A DNA stretch of 64,000 nucleotides from Achromobacter pulmonis (GTDB taxonomy: Bacteria; Pseudomonadota; Gammaproteobacteria; Burkholderiales; Burkholderiaceae_B): the NCBI RefSeq assembly GCF_902859765.1, contig NZ_CADIJV010000029.1, positions 1 through 64,000 on the forward strand, given 5' to 3'. Within the stretch, counting starts at the first letter, position 1, and each line of letters begins with the position of its first letter. The notes under the pieces are model-generated. The model did not search any database. It had not been told where the DNA came from and was given only the letters and a program-made list of their open reading frames with translations. Shown in pieces: positions 10,970 to 20,187 of this stretch. Position numbers and translations under genes: made by a program.

Positions 10970-13057
10970 ATGCTGGACCTGGACATCTCCGAATTCTTCG
11001 CCGAGGACGGCCCGCTCGCGTCGGCCCTGCCTGGTTACAAGCCGCGCCCGTCGCAGGTGGAGCTGGCCCAGGCCATCGGCCAGGCCATCCAGGACCGAGC
11101 CACGCTGGTGGCCGAGGCCGGCACCGGCATCGGCAAGACCTGGGCATATCTTGTACCCGCGTTCATCCAGGGCGGCAAGGTGCTGATTTCCACCGGGACG
11201 CGCACCCTGCAGGACCAACTGTTCAGCCGCGACCTGCCGCGTGTGCGGGCGGCGCTGGCCGCGCCGGTCACGGCCGCGCTGCTCAAGGGGCGCGGCAACT
11301 ATGTCTGCCATTACCACCTCGACCGCCTGCAGGGCGACGAGCGTGCGCTGAAATCGCGCTCGGAAATCCAGCAGTTGCGCCAGATCCAGGTGTTCGCCGG
11401 CATTTCCAAGAGCGGCGACCGCAGCGACCTGGCGCAGGTGCCGGAAGACGCCGATATCTGGCAGCGCGTCACCTCGACCCGTGAGAACTGCCTGGGGCAG
11501 GAATGCCCGCGTATCCGCGACTGTTTCGTGGTCAAGGCGCGCCGCCAGGCCCAGGAGGCCGATGTCGTGGTGGTCAACCACGCCCTGTTCATGGCCGACC
11601 TGGTGCTGCGTGAAGAAGGCGTCACCGACCTGCTGCCCGAGGCCGATACCGTCATCTTCGACGAAGCGCATCAACTGCCCGACACCGCCACCCGTTTCCT
11701 GGGCAGCAGCGTGTCGACCCACCAGTTGCTGGATTTCGGCCGTGCGCTGGAGGCCGCCGGCCTGGCCTATGCGCGCGAAGCGACCAAATGGAGCGACGTG
11801 GCGCGCCACGTGGAAACCGCCGCGCGCGAATTGCGCCTGGTCTGTGCGCCGCTGGACCGGCTGCCGGGCCGCAAGGCCACGTTTGACGCCATTCCCAATG
11901 CCGAGGAATTCGACGCCGCGCTGGCGGTGCTGCGCGAGGCGATTGATGCCGCCACCCATGCGCTGGGCTCGGTCGCCGAGCGCCACCCCGACCTGGTGGC
12001 CGCCGCGCGCAGCGGCGCCGAGATCGCCGTGCGCCTGAAGCGCTGGGCCACGCCCGGACGCGATGCGGGCGGCGCCGCTTTCGAGGACGAAGGCTGGGGC
12101 CGCGACGATCAGGCGCCCGCGCCCGTCGCCGCGCTCGCCGACGGCCTGGCGACGCCGGCCGCCATTCTGGAAGGCGCGGCGGCGGCAGGCGAATGGACCG
12201 GCCCGGCGGTGCGCTGGGTCGAGCATGGCCAGCATCACGTGCGCCTGCATTCGGCGCCGCTTTCGGTGGCGCAGGCGTTCTCCAAATACCGCAAGCCCGG
12301 CCAGGCCTGGATCATGACCTCGGCCACCTTGTCGGTGAATGGGGAGTTCACCCACTTCACCAGCCAGCTGGGCCTGGAGCGCGCGCGCACCGGCAAGTGG
12401 GAGTCACCGTTCGACTACCCCCAGCAGGCGCTGCTGTTCGTGCCGCGCGGCATGCCCGAGCCGCAGTCGCCGCAGTTCCTGGATCGTTTCGTGCAGACGC
12501 TGCTGCCGCTGCTGCAAGCCAGCCCGGGCGGCACCCTGGTGTTGTGCACCACGTTGCGGGCGGTCGACAAGGTGGCCAACCTGCTGGCCGATGCCTTCGA
12601 CGATGGCGGCCACGATTGGCCATTGCTCAAGCAGGGCGAGGGGACGCGCCGCGACCTGCTGGACCGCTTCTGCAAGCTGACGCATCCCGTGCTGGTGGGC
12701 AGCGCCAGTTTCTGGGAAGGCATCGACCTGCCCGGTGACGTGTTGACGCTGGTGGCGATCGACAAGCTGCCGTTCGCGCCGCCCGACGATCCGGTGATCG
12801 AGGCGCGCCTGCGGGCCTGCCGCGCCCAGGGTGGCAATCCTTTCTCCGAATACCAGTTGCCCGAGGCCGCCATCTCGCTCAAGCAGGGCGCCGGCCGCCT
12901 GATCCGCACCGAGTCCGACTGGGGCGTGCTGATGGTGGGCGATGCGCGCCTGGTCGAGAAGCCCTATGGCAAGCGCCTGTGGCGCGGCCTGCCGCCATTC
13001 GCGCGCACGCGCGAACTGGAGGAAGTGCTGGCGTTCTATCGTCGCAGGCAGGCGTAG
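10970..13057 (+). CDS. DinG/YoaA family Fe-S ATP-dependent DNA helicase
   Basis: XPD-like superfamily 2 helicase (695 aa), 5'-3' polarity in the family, involved in repair or R-loop and stalled-fork processing. Walker A is AEAGTGIGKTW (about residue 45), the four Fe-S cysteines are visible as NYVCHYH and ENCLGQECPRIRDC, the DEAH box is IFDEAHQLPD, and helicase motif VI is represented by QGAGRLIRTESDWG near the end. The length and compact form are closer to YoaA than to full-length DinG. It converges on bamD across a terminator. Confidence 0.9.
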   Translation: MLDLDISEFFAEDGPLASALPGYKPRPSQVELAQAIGQAIQDRATLVAEAGTGIGKTWAYLVPAFIQGGKVLISTGTRTLQDQLFSRDLPRVRAALAAPVTAALLKGRGNYVCHYHLDRLQGDERALKSRSEIQQLRQIQVFAGISKSGDRSDLAQVPEDADIWQRVTSTRENCLGQECPRIRDCFVVKARRQAQEADVVVVNHALFMADLVLREEGVTDLLPEADTVIFDEAHQLPDTATRFLGSSVSTHQLLDFGRALEAAGLAYAREATKWSDVARHVETAARELRLVCAPLDRLPGRKATFDAIPNAEEFDAALAVLREAIDAATHALGSVAERHPDLVAAARSGAEIAVRLKRWATPGRDAGGAAFEDEGWGRDDQAPAPVAALADGLATPAAILEGAAAAGEWTGPAVRWVEHGQHHVRLHSAPLSVAQAFSKYRKPGQAWIMTSATLSVNGEFTHFTSQLGLERARTGKWESPFDYPQQALLFVPRGMPEPQSPQFLDRFVQTLLPLLQASPGGTLVLCTTLRAVDKVANLLADAFDDGGHDWPLLKQGEGTRRDLLDRFCKLTHPVLVGSASFWEGIDLPGDVLTLVAIDKLPFAPPDDPVIEARLRACRAQGGNPFSEYQLPEAAISLKQGAGRLIRTESDWGVLMVGDARLVEKPYGKRLWRGLPPFARTRELEEVLAFYRRRQA

Positions 13058-13101
13058 CGCCCGCGACCGCCGCCAGGGCGGCTCGCCCGCGCCCCGTGGA
13101 C

Positions 13102-13130
13102 AAAAAAAAACCCCTCGAGCGATCGAGGGG
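13102..13130 (-). terminator. Rho-independent terminator of bamD
   Basis: Eight-base-pair stem CCCCTCGA/TCGAGGGG (13111-13118 with 13123-13130) around GCGA. On the minus strand it is followed by nine T (A-run at 13102-13110). It sits in the gap between convergent dinG-like and bamD genes. Confidence 0.9.
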
Positions 13131-13152
13131 TTTCCCATGCGCGGAGGGAAGG

Positions 13153-13995
13153 TCAGTTGAACGGATTCCACCAACTCTTGTCGGCCTTCAGGCCCTTGGT
13201 CTTGAACGTGCTGTTGGGGAAGTTCTTGTCCATCACGCGTTGCGCGTCGTTCTTGAGCTCGGTCATGCCCAGCTTGCCGTAGGACTCCACCATCAGGTAG
13301 AGCGCCTCTTCGGTGGCGGGCGCGCCTTCGAAGTCGGTAATGACCGTCTGGGCGCGGTTGGCCGCGGCCACATAGGCGCCGCGTTCGAAGTAGTAGCGGG
13401 CCACGTAGACTTCGTTCATGGCGATGGTGTTGACCAGCCAGGCGACACGCTTTTCGGCGTCGGGCGTGTATTTGCTGTCCGGGTAGCGCTTGATCAGCTC
13501 GTTGAAGGCGTCATACGACGCGCGCAGGCCCTTGGGGTCGCGCTCGGCGGGGTCCTGGCCGGTGATGTTGCTCATGAAGGCGCTGGCCGGCGTGAAGTTG
13601 ATCAGACCCTTCAGGTACAGCGCGTAGTCGGTGCCGGGATGGTTGGGGTAAAGCTGCTGGAAGCGGTCGATCGCGGCCAGCGCCTGTTCGTTTTCGCCGT
13701 CTTTCCAGTTGACGTAAGCCAGCTCCAGCAGGGCTTGCTGGGCATACACGCCGAAGGGGTAACGGCTTTCGATGGCGGTCAGGCGCTCGCGGGCTTCTTT
13801 CCAGCCACCCGAGGAGATTTCGGCTTTGGCGTCCGCGTAGAGCTGTTCGGCGCTCCAGTTGGTGGTCTTGTCGTACTTGCTGTTGGTCGAGCCGCAACCG
13901 GCGATCGCGATGACGGCAAATAGCGCGATAACCACGCGCAAAACCGACCCGCTTCGGGAGGCGGGGTTCAAGGGAGCTGCGGGGTGGTGAATCAC
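13153..13995 (-). CDS. bamD: Outer membrane assembly lipoprotein BamD (ComL)
   Basis: TPR lipoprotein of the BAM complex that inserts β-barrel proteins in the outer membrane. A hydrophobic signal with lipobox AIAGC gives the lipidated Cys, followed by five TPR-like repeats beginning SAEQLYADAKAEISSGGW and including the family motif RYPFGVYAQQALLELAY and LYPNHPGTDYALYLKG. The start is a GTG at 13993-13995; a later GTG nearer the signal core (SVLRVVIALF) is also possible. Mature length is normal. It is divergent from rluD with only about 50 bp between starts, as in many Gram-negatives. Confidence 0.95.
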   Translation of the reverse strand: MIHHPAAPLNPASRSGSVLRVVIALFAVIAIAGCGSTNSKYDKTTNWSAEQLYADAKAEISSGGWKEARERLTAIESRYPFGVYAQQALLELAYVNWKDGENEQALAAIDRFQQLYPNHPGTDYALYLKGLINFTPASAFMSNITGQDPAERDPKGLRASYDAFNELIKRYPDSKYTPDAEKRVAWLVNTIAMNEVYVARYYFERGAYVAAANRAQTVITDFEGAPATEEALYLMVESYGKLGMTELKNDAQRVMDKNFPNSTFKTKGLKADKSWWNPFN

Positions 13996-14048
13996 GAGAA
14001 TCGTATCCTTGGTGGTAGCATGGCAGGCTGATTATATGATTTGTCTCC

Positions 14049-15071
14049 ATGTCTGCTACAGCCTTCAGCGCAGATCTCGTTTCCGACGATGAACTCCTGG
14101 ACCTTCCCGGTGATTCCCCGGGCAACGACCCAGGCGCGAAATCGCGAGGCGAACCGCAACTTGTAACGGTGCCCGCGGGCACGCGCGCCGACCGGCTCGA
14201 CAAGGTGCTGGCCGGGCTGTTGTCGGACCATTCCCGGAGCCGTCTGCAAGGCTGGATCGAAGCCGGCAACGTCCACGTGAACGGCGCTCCCGGCAAGGTG
14301 CGCCAGACCGTCGGCCCCGGCGACGAGATCAGCGTCTGGGCCCAGCCCGCGCCGGAAACCCTTGCATTTTCGCCGGAACCCATCGATTTTCCCGTGGTGG
14401 ACGAAAGCCCGGACTGGATCGTGGTGAACAAGCCCGCCGGCCTGGTGGTGCACCCCGGCGCCGGCAACTGGAGCGGCACGCTGCTCAACGGCCTGCTGCA
14501 CCGCTACCCGGAACTCGCCCAGGTGGCCCGAGCCGGCATTGTCCACCGGCTCGACAAGGATACTTCCGGCCTGATGGTGGTCGCGCGCAACGAGATCGCG
14601 CAGACCCACCTGGTGCGCCAGTTGCAGGCGCGCAGCATGGGCCGCGAATACGTGGCCCTGGCGCATGGCTGGCTGGCCGCCGCCGGCAAGGTGGATCGCC
14701 CCATCGGCCGCGATCCGCGCGTGCCGGTGCGCATGAGCGTCGAGCGGCCGGTGGCGCCCAAGCCGGCCGTGACCCACTACGCGCCCGCGCGGCGTGGCGC
14801 GGTCGAGCCGGGCGGGCGTGTCAGCGAAGTCGTCTGCCGCCTGGAAACCGGCCGCACCCACCAGATCCGCGTGCACCTGGCCAGCCTCGGCCATCCGCTG
14901 CTGGCGGACACCCTTTATGGCGGCAGAAACATGGCGGGCGCGCAGCGGCAGATGCTGCATGCCCGCGCCCTGCATTTCGACGATCCGGGCGGACGCGGCG
15001 AAGTCGAGTTCGCCGCGCCGCTGCCGGCCGACATGACCCTGGTCCAGGAAGCGATCGCATGGAACGCATGA
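14049..15071 (+). CDS. rluD: 23S rRNA pseudouridine synthase RluD
   Basis: Pseudouridine synthase (340 aa) for helix 69 of 23S rRNA (1911/1915/1917 in E. coli). N-terminal S4-like RNA-binding domain (RADRLDKVLAGLL...SRSRLQGWIEAGNVHVNG) and catalytic domain with GIVHRLDKDTSGLMVVA, whose Asp is the nucleophile. The C-terminal segment ETGRTHQIRVHLASLGHPLLAD is also typical. Its stop lies inside the pgeF start (13-bp overlap), so the two are translationally coupled. Confidence 0.94.
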   Translation: MSATAFSADLVSDDELLDLPGDSPGNDPGAKSRGEPQLVTVPAGTRADRLDKVLAGLLSDHSRSRLQGWIEAGNVHVNGAPGKVRQTVGPGDEISVWAQPAPETLAFSPEPIDFPVVDESPDWIVVNKPAGLVVHPGAGNWSGTLLNGLLHRYPELAQVARAGIVHRLDKDTSGLMVVARNEIAQTHLVRQLQARSMGREYVALAHGWLAAAGKVDRPIGRDPRVPVRMSVERPVAPKPAVTHYAPARRGAVEPGGRVSEVVCRLETGRTHQIRVHLASLGHPLLADTLYGGRNMAGAQRQMLHARALHFDDPGGRGEVEFAAPLPADMTLVQEAIAWNA

Positions 15072-15823
15072 TCGAAGGTTTGCCCGTGGTGACCGGTCCC
15101 GCCTGGGCGGGCGTCAACTATTTCTGTACCACCCGCGCCGGCGGCGCCGGTAGCGCCCCGCACGATACGCTCAATCTGGGCCTGCGGGCCGGCGACGATC
15201 CCGATATCGTGGCCGAGAACCGCCGCCGCCTGCGCGCCGCGTTGCCCGCCGAGCCCTTATGGCTGCGCCAGGTGCACGGCAGTGACGTGGTCGACGCGGA
15301 CGCGCCCGGCCTGCCTGACACGCCGGCGCTGGACGCCAGCGTTACCGCGCAACCGGGCCGGGTGCTGGCCGTGATGGTGGCTGACTGCCTGCCGGTGGTC
15401 ATGGCCGACGCCGACGGCCGCGTGCTGGGCGCGGCCCACGCCGGCTGGCGCGGCCTGTCCGGCGGAGTGCTGGAGCACACCCTGGCGGCGATGCGCGCCA
15501 AGGCGCCGCAGGCCACGGCCTGGCGCGCCTGGGTGGGGCCCGGCATCGGGCCGGAGGCGTTCGAGGTCGGGCGCGATGTATTGGATGCCTTCATGGCGGA
15601 CGACGCCGCCGCCGAACGCTATTTCCGGCCCCGGCCGGGCGTGCCGGGCAAATGGCTGGCCGACCTGGCCGGCCTGGCCGAATTCCGCCTGCGCCGCGCC
15701 GGCGTGCAGGCGGTCAGCCAGAGCGGCTTGTGCACGGCGACGGACGCGGCGCGCTTCTTTTCATACCGCCGCGATGGCGAAACCGGCCGGATGGCATTGC
15801 TGGCCTGGCTGGATCCGGTTTGA
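15059..15823 (+). CDS. pgeF: Peptidoglycan editing factor / purine nucleoside phosphorylase PgeF (YfiH, multicopper laccase-like domain)
   Basis: Cu/Zn-binding YfiH-family protein (254 aa). Family motifs are TRAGG near the N-terminus, QVHGSDVVDAD, VADCLPVVM with the metal-ligand Cys, AAHAGWRGLSGGVLE with the ligand His residues, and GPGIGPEAFEVG. In E. coli YfiH prevents misincorporation of L-Ser into peptidoglycan precursors; other members have adenosine deaminase or phosphorylase activity. It overlaps rluD by 13 bp, a conserved pairing in proteobacteria. A second ATG at 15068 is a possible alternative start. Confidence 0.9.
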   Translation: MERMIEGLPVVTGPAWAGVNYFCTTRAGGAGSAPHDTLNLGLRAGDDPDIVAENRRRLRAALPAEPLWLRQVHGSDVVDADAPGLPDTPALDASVTAQPGRVLAVMVADCLPVVMADADGRVLGAAHAGWRGLSGGVLEHTLAAMRAKAPQATAWRAWVGPGIGPEAFEVGRDVLDAFMADDAAAERYFRPRPGVPGKWLADLAGLAEFRLRRAGVQAVSQSGLCTATDAARFFSYRRDGETGRMALLAWLDPV

Positions 15824-15829
15824 TCCAGC

Positions 15830-15853
15830 GCAAGGCGGGTGCACCCGCCTTGC
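15830..15853. repeat. Inverted repeat after pgeF
   Basis: GCAAGGCGGG-TGCA-CCCGCCTTGC, a perfect 10-bp stem seven bases past the pgeF stop. There is no T-tract, so it is a possible weak terminator or transcript 3' hairpin. Confidence 0.5.
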
Positions 15854-15874
15854 GACCCTCATTGAATACCCGCA

Positions 15875-15903
15875 TTGACAGCCCTTGACCCGGCATGCAA
15901 CAT
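15875..15903 (+). promoter_or_regulatory. Candidate σ70 promoter for phaC
   Basis: Perfect -35 TTGACA at 15875-15880, a 17-bp spacer and a poor -10 CAACAT at 15898-15903. It lies 32 bp before the phaC GTG. Only the -35 is convincing. Confidence 0.4.
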
Positions 15904-15935
15904 CAATCGGGAAGTCTCGATAACAAGGTGTCGAA

Positions 15936-17573
15936 GTGAATGCCAATCTCTCCGCTTCAGGGCCCCATCCGGTGAGCGTGGCTCCGGACGTCCTGGCCGA
16001 TATCCAGGCTGAATTCTCGCGCGAATGGCAGCGGCTGTGCGACGACGCCCGCCGTGGCGCGCTGGCGCCGCCGTCCGACCGCCGTTTCGCCGGCGAGGCG
16101 TGGGCGGCCAATGGCCAGCATCTGCTGATGGCGCATACCTATCTGCTGTCGGCCCGCGCCATGTCGCGCATGGTCGACGCGGCCCAGGTCAGCGAACCGA
16201 TGCGCGACCGCCTGCGTTTCTCGATCATGCAGTGGGTCGACGCCTTGTCGCCCTCGAACTTCCTGGCGCTCAATCCGGACGCCCAGCGATCCATCGTCGA
16301 AAGCGCCGGGCGGGCCCTGAACGAAGGCCTGGCCAACCTGCTGGGTGACGTCAAGAAAGGCCGCATCACCCAGACCGACGAGACCCAGTTCGAGATCGGC
16401 CGCAATGTGGCGACGACGCCTGGCGACGTGGTGTTCGAAAATGCGCTGTTCCAGCTCATCCAGTACAAGCCGGTGACCGCCACGGTGCACCAGATTCCGC
16501 TGGTCATCGTGCCGCCGAACATCAACAAGTTCTACATCCTCGACCTGCAGCCCGAGAACTCGTTCGTGCGCCATGCGCTCGAACAGGGTTTCACCGTGTT
16601 CCTGATTTCCTGGCGCAATCCGCTGGCCAGCGATACCGACGGCATCGACCGCGCCACCTGGTCGGATTATCTCGACGACGCGGTGCTGCAGGCCCTGCGC
16701 GTGGCCAGCGACATCTCCGGACAGCCACAGGTCAATGCGCTCGGTTTCTGCGTCGGCGGCACCATGCTGGCTTCGGCGCTGGCGCTGGCCGAGGCGCGCG
16801 GCGAGCATCCGGTGGCGGCGTTGACGCTGCTGACCTCGCTGCTCGACTTCCACGATACCGGCGTTCTCAGTGTCTTTGTCGACGAGGCTCACGCGTTGCT
16901 GCGCGATCACCAGCTGGGCAATGGCGGCTTGATGCCGGGGCGCGACCTGGCCACGACGTTCTCGTTCCTGCGACCCAACGAGCTGGTCTGGAACTACGTG
17001 GTCGGCAACTACCTGAAAGGCCAGAAACCGCCAGCCTTCGACCTGCTGTTCTGGAACGGCGACAGCACCAACCTGCCGGGTCCGTTCTTTTCCTGGTACT
17101 TCCGCAACACGTATCTCGAAAACAATCTCAAGGTGCCGGGCCGGGCGCAGGCCGCGGGCCTGCCGCTGGACCTGACGCGCCTGTCGATGCCGGCGTATAT
17201 TTTCGGTTCGCGCGAAGACCATATCGTGCCCTGGGTGTCGGCCTATGCCTCCACCCAGGTGCTGCGCGGGCCGCAGCGCTTCGTGCTGGGGGCTTCGGGG
17301 CATATCGCCGGCGTGGTCAATCCGCCCGCCAAGAAGCGTCGCAGCTATTGGGTGGCAGACAATCTCGGCGCTTCCGGCCAGCCCTTGCCGGGCGATCCCA
17401 ACGCCTGGCTGGCCCAAGCCCAGGAGAAGCCGGGCAGTTGGTGGCCGGATTGGGCGGCCTGGCTCGCGGGGCATTCCGGCAAGCAGGTCAAGGCTCGTGC
17501 AAAATCAGGTAATACCAGGTATCGGCCAATAGAGCCGGCCCCTGGCAGGTATGTGAAGGTCCGGGCCGCCTGA
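15936..17573 (+). CDS. phaC: Class I polyhydroxyalkanoate synthase PhaC
   Basis: Polymerises (R)-3-hydroxyacyl-CoA into PHA granules. The protein (545 aa, slightly shorter than the Cupriavidus enzyme) has an N-terminal domain beginning with an FSREW segment, then the α/β-hydrolase core with the lipase-like box GFCVGG, where Cys (about residue 272) replaces the usual Ser. The catalytic Asp is in the REDHIVPW segment and the His in GASGHIAGVVNPP. The GTG at 15936 is used. It heads phaC-phaB-phaR; the thiolase phaA is not in this window, so acetoacetyl-CoA must come from a gene elsewhere. Confidence 0.94.
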   Translation: MNANLSASGPHPVSVAPDVLADIQAEFSREWQRLCDDARRGALAPPSDRRFAGEAWAANGQHLLMAHTYLLSARAMSRMVDAAQVSEPMRDRLRFSIMQWVDALSPSNFLALNPDAQRSIVESAGRALNEGLANLLGDVKKGRITQTDETQFEIGRNVATTPGDVVFENALFQLIQYKPVTATVHQIPLVIVPPNINKFYILDLQPENSFVRHALEQGFTVFLISWRNPLASDTDGIDRATWSDYLDDAVLQALRVASDISGQPQVNALGFCVGGTMLASALALAEARGEHPVAALTLLTSLLDFHDTGVLSVFVDEAHALLRDHQLGNGGLMPGRDLATTFSFLRPNELVWNYVVGNYLKGQKPPAFDLLFWNGDSTNLPGPFFSWYFRNTYLENNLKVPGRAQAAGLPLDLTRLSMPAYIFGSREDHIVPWVSAYASTQVLRGPQRFVLGASGHIAGVVNPPAKKRRSYWVADNLGASGQPLPGDPNAWLAQAQEKPGSWWPDWAAWLAGHSGKQVKARAKSGNTRYRPIEPAPGRYVKVRAA

Positions 17574-17648
17574 AACCGCGAAGGCGGTGGGCCCAGGCCA
17601 AGAAGAAATCAATCAACGAGGCGTCCGTCGCACACAGGAGGAAGTCCA

Positions 17649-18386
17649 ATGAGCGGAAAACTGGCTTACGTTACAGGCGGGATGGGCGGGATCGGCACCT
17701 CTATTTGCCAACGCCTGGCCAAGGAAGGCTTTCGCGTCGTGGCAGGCTGCGGCCCCAGCCGCAATTACCAGCAATGGCTGGATGAGCAGGCGGCGCAGGG
17801 ATATACCTTTTATGCTTCCGTCGGCAATGTGTCCGACTGGGATTCCACCGTGGCCGCTTTCGAGCGCGTCACGGCGGAACTCGGTCCGGTCGACGTGCTG
17901 GTCAACAACGCGGGCATCACCCGCGACGGCCTGTTCCGCAAAATGACCGCCGATGATTGGCGCGCGGTCATCGACACCAACCTCAACAGCCTCTTCAACG
18001 TGACCAAGCAAGTCATCGACGGCATGGTCGAGCGCCAATGGGGGCGCATCATCAACATCAGCTCGGTCAACGGGCAGAAAGGCCAGTTCGGCCAGACCAA
18101 CTATTCCACGGCCAAGGCCGGCATCCATGGCTTCACCATGGCGCTGGCGCAGGAAGTCGCCAGCAAGGGCGTCACCGTCAACACCATTTCGCCCGGCTAC
18201 ATCGGGACCGACATGGTGCGGGCGATCCGTCCCGACGTGCTGGAGAAAATCGTCGCCACCATTCCGGTGCGGCGCCTGGGCACGCCGGAGGAGATCGCGT
18301 CGATCACGGCCTGGCTGGCTTCCGACGAATCCGGTTTTTCCACCGGGGCGGATTTCTCGCTCAACGGCGGCCTGCACATGGGCTGA
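17649..18386 (+). CDS. phaB: Acetoacetyl-CoA reductase PhaB
   Basis: NADPH-dependent short-chain dehydrogenase (245 aa) that makes (R)-3-hydroxybutyryl-CoA for PhaC. N-terminal cofactor site is GGMGGIGTSIC, the NNAG motif is in VLVNNAGITRDG, and the catalytic pair is in the NYSTAKAG segment (YxxxK). An excellent ribosome binding site (AGGAGGAA) precedes the ATG. The FRKM and SVNGQKGQFGQTNYS stretches are characteristic of PhaB rather than FabG. Confidence 0.94.
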   Translation: MSGKLAYVTGGMGGIGTSICQRLAKEGFRVVAGCGPSRNYQQWLDEQAAQGYTFYASVGNVSDWDSTVAAFERVTAELGPVDVLVNNAGITRDGLFRKMTADDWRAVIDTNLNSLFNVTKQVIDGMVERQWGRIINISSVNGQKGQFGQTNYSTAKAGIHGFTMALAQEVASKGVTVNTISPGYIGTDMVRAIRPDVLEKIVATIPVRRLGTPEEIASITAWLASDESGFSTGADFSLNGGLHMG

Positions 18387-18395
18387 CGCATCGCG

Positions 18396-18417
18396 GGCCG
18401 CCCGGCGGGCGGCCTTT
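18396..18417 (+). terminator. Hairpin after phaB
   Basis: GGCCGCCC/GGGCGGCC with a 3-nt loop, then only TTT. It is probably an attenuating or weak terminator between phaB and the separately regulated phaR. Confidence 0.5.
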
Positions 18418-18504
18418 CCGCCGCGCAGCCTCGGGGAGATGGGGCCGCGGCATTACACTTCTCCTTATTCGAAGTCTTAGAGATCGCCCGATCCGGGGAC
18501 AACC

Positions 18505-19074
18505 ATGACGCAAGCACAAACCGGCGCCAGCCTGCGCCTGATTAAAAAGTACCCCAACCGTCGCCTGTACGACACCCGGACCAGCACCTACATCACCCTG
18601 GCGGATGTCAAGCAACTGGTCCTGGCCAACGAGGAATTCCAGGTCGTCGACGCCAAGAGCGCCGAAGACCTCACCCGCAGCATCCTGTTGCAGATCATTC
18701 TCGAAGAAGAGAGCGGCGGCATGCCCATGTTCTCGTCGAACATGCTGTCGCAGATCATCCGTTTCTACGGCCACGCCATGCAGGGCATCATGGGCTCTTA
18801 CCTGGAAAAGAACATCCAGGCCTTCATGGAGATCCAGCAGCGCATGGCCGAGCAGTCCAAGGGCCTGTATGGCAGCCAGTTCGGCCCCGAAGCCTGGACG
18901 CAGTTCATGAACGTGCAGACGCCCATGCTGCAGAACATGATGAACAACTACATCGACCAGAGTAAAAACCTGTTCGTGCAGATGCAGGATCAGATGCAGG
19001 ACCAGACCCGCGCCATGTTCTCGACCTTTCCGTTCACCCCTGGCGGCGCGCAGGGTGGCGGGCGCAAGCCCTGA
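18505..19074 (+). CDS. phaR: PHA synthesis repressor PhaR
   Basis: DNA- and granule-binding autoregulator (189 aa) that represses phasin and its own gene until PHA granules titrate it. The N-terminal DNA-binding domain begins IKKYPNRRLYDTRTSTYITL, the invariant PhaR signature, followed by the PHB accumulation regulatory domain and a Met/Gln-rich amphipathic C-terminus (QMQDQMQDQTRAMF) suited to granule association. No phasin gene is adjacent. It ends before a good terminator. Confidence 0.95.
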   Translation: MTQAQTGASLRLIKKYPNRRLYDTRTSTYITLADVKQLVLANEEFQVVDAKSAEDLTRSILLQIILEEESGGMPMFSSNMLSQIIRFYGHAMQGIMGSYLEKNIQAFMEIQQRMAEQSKGLYGSQFGPEAWTQFMNVQTPMLQNMMNNYIDQSKNLFVQMQDQMQDQTRAMFSTFPFTPGGAQGGGRKP

Positions 19075-19114
19075 AAAAAGGCGCGGCGATGCCGCGCCGC
19101 GGACCGTGTGATCA

Positions 19115-19147
19115 GCCGGCGTGGCTTTGCCCGCCGGCTTTTGTTTT
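19115..19147 (+). terminator. Rho-independent terminator after phaR
   Basis: Stem GCCGGCG/CGCCGGC (19115-19121 with 19132-19138) followed by TTTTGTTTT. It separates the pha genes from the ftr operon. Confidence 0.85.
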
Positions 19148-19289
19148 GCTTGACGGGACGCAACGGCGCGGCAATTTCAGACTGTTCCGATTCAGGGAGG
19201 TGTCAGATTTTTTCGTTACATTAATGCAAACGGTTCTTGTTTATGTTTATAGGACCCGTCGTATCAATCGTGCTTCGAGGATGACCCAC

Positions 19290-19826
19290 ATGATGAAGAA
19301 AGCCCTGGCCCTGGCCATCGTCGCTTTGAGCGTGTCCGCCGCCCAAGCGGCTGAATACCCCATTGGCAAGCCGGTGGAAAAGGGCGGCATGGAAATCGGC
19401 GCGGTCTACCTGCAGCCGATCGAAATGGATCCCCCGGGCATGATGCGCCCCGCCAAGGACTCCGACATCCACCTCGAAGCGGACATCCACGCCACCGCGG
19501 GCAACCCCACCGGTTTTCCCGAAGGCGAATGGATGCCCTACCTGGTCGTGAAATACGAAATCCAGAAGGTCGGCAGCCAGAACGTGCAGAAGGGCACCTT
19601 CATGCCCATGGTCGCCAACGACGGTCCGCATTACGGCGAGAACGTCAAGCTCGAAGGCCCGGGCAAGTACAAGCTGAAGTACACCATCCTGCCGCCGACG
19701 GCCGACAAGATGAGCCACTTCGGCCGTCACATCGACAAGGAAACCGGGGTGGGTGACTGGTTCCAGCCGTTCGACCTGGAATATGAATTCGTCTATGCCG
19801 GCACCGGCAAGAAAGGCGGCTACTGA
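19290..19826 (+). CDS. ftrA: Periplasmic Fe(II)-binding protein FtrA (P19/Tp34 family)
   Basis: First component of the FtrABCD ferrous iron transporter described in Bordetella. The mature protein follows a short signal peptide (MMKKALALAIVALSVSAAQA). It shows P19 features: YPIGKPVEKGGMEIGAVYL, the Met-rich IEMDPPGMM, the metal-site DIHLEADIHA, and later His residues in GPHYGE and MSHFGRHID. The ATG at 19290 is chosen because GAGG at 19277-19280 is then properly spaced; ATG 19281 or 19293 are alternatives. FtrA binds periplasmic iron and presents it for oxidation and uptake. Confidence 0.92.
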   Translation: MMKKALALAIVALSVSAAQAAEYPIGKPVEKGGMEIGAVYLQPIEMDPPGMMRPAKDSDIHLEADIHATAGNPTGFPEGEWMPYLVVKYEIQKVGSQNVQKGTFMPMVANDGPHYGENVKLEGPGKYKLKYTILPPTADKMSHFGRHIDKETGVGDWFQPFDLEYEFVYAGTGKKGGY

Positions 19827-19828
19827 TC

Positions 19829-20173
19829 GTGCGGGCCCTGCTTCGCGTCGTCGTGGCGTTGTTGATCGGCCTGGCCGGCGTGGCGCCGGCGCTGGCCGAC
19901 GAACTGCCGACCTTCACGTTGCGCTTCAAGCCCGACGGGACGTTCGAGCCGGCCACGCTGGAAGTGCCCGCCGGCCGCTTCAAGATCGAACTGATCAACG
20001 AGAGCAACGAGCCCGTGGAATTCGAGAGCATTCCGTTGCGCAAGGAGAAGGTACTGGGCCCCGGCGTGAAGTCGTTCGTCGTCATCACCATCTCGCGCCC
20101 GGGTGAATATCCCTTCTTCGATGACTTTCACCAGGCGGTGAAAGGCACCCTGATCGTCAAGCCCAAGGAATAG
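19829..20173 (+). CDS. ftrB: Cupredoxin-like periplasmic protein FtrB
   Basis: 114-aa secreted cupredoxin-fold protein with a signal peptide ending ...APALA and a mature chain beginning DELPTFTLRF. In the Bordetella Ftr system FtrB is proposed to oxidise Fe(II) bound to FtrA before permeation by FtrC. It starts with a GTG two bases after the ftrA stop. Possible copper ligands are few (a single His in DDFHQAVKG, and no Cys), so redox chemistry differs from blue copper proteins; this is also true of the family. Confidence 0.9.
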   Translation: MRALLRVVVALLIGLAGVAPALADELPTFTLRFKPDGTFEPATLEVPAGRFKIELINESNEPVEFESIPLRKEKVLGPGVKSFVVITISRPGEYPFFDDFHQAVKGTLIVKPKE

Positions 20174-20187
20174 GCAGGCCGCATTAC

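Noticed and set aside
15936-19074. Complete PHB operon
   Set aside because: phaC, phaB and phaR are present but neither phaA nor a phasin gene is in the window.
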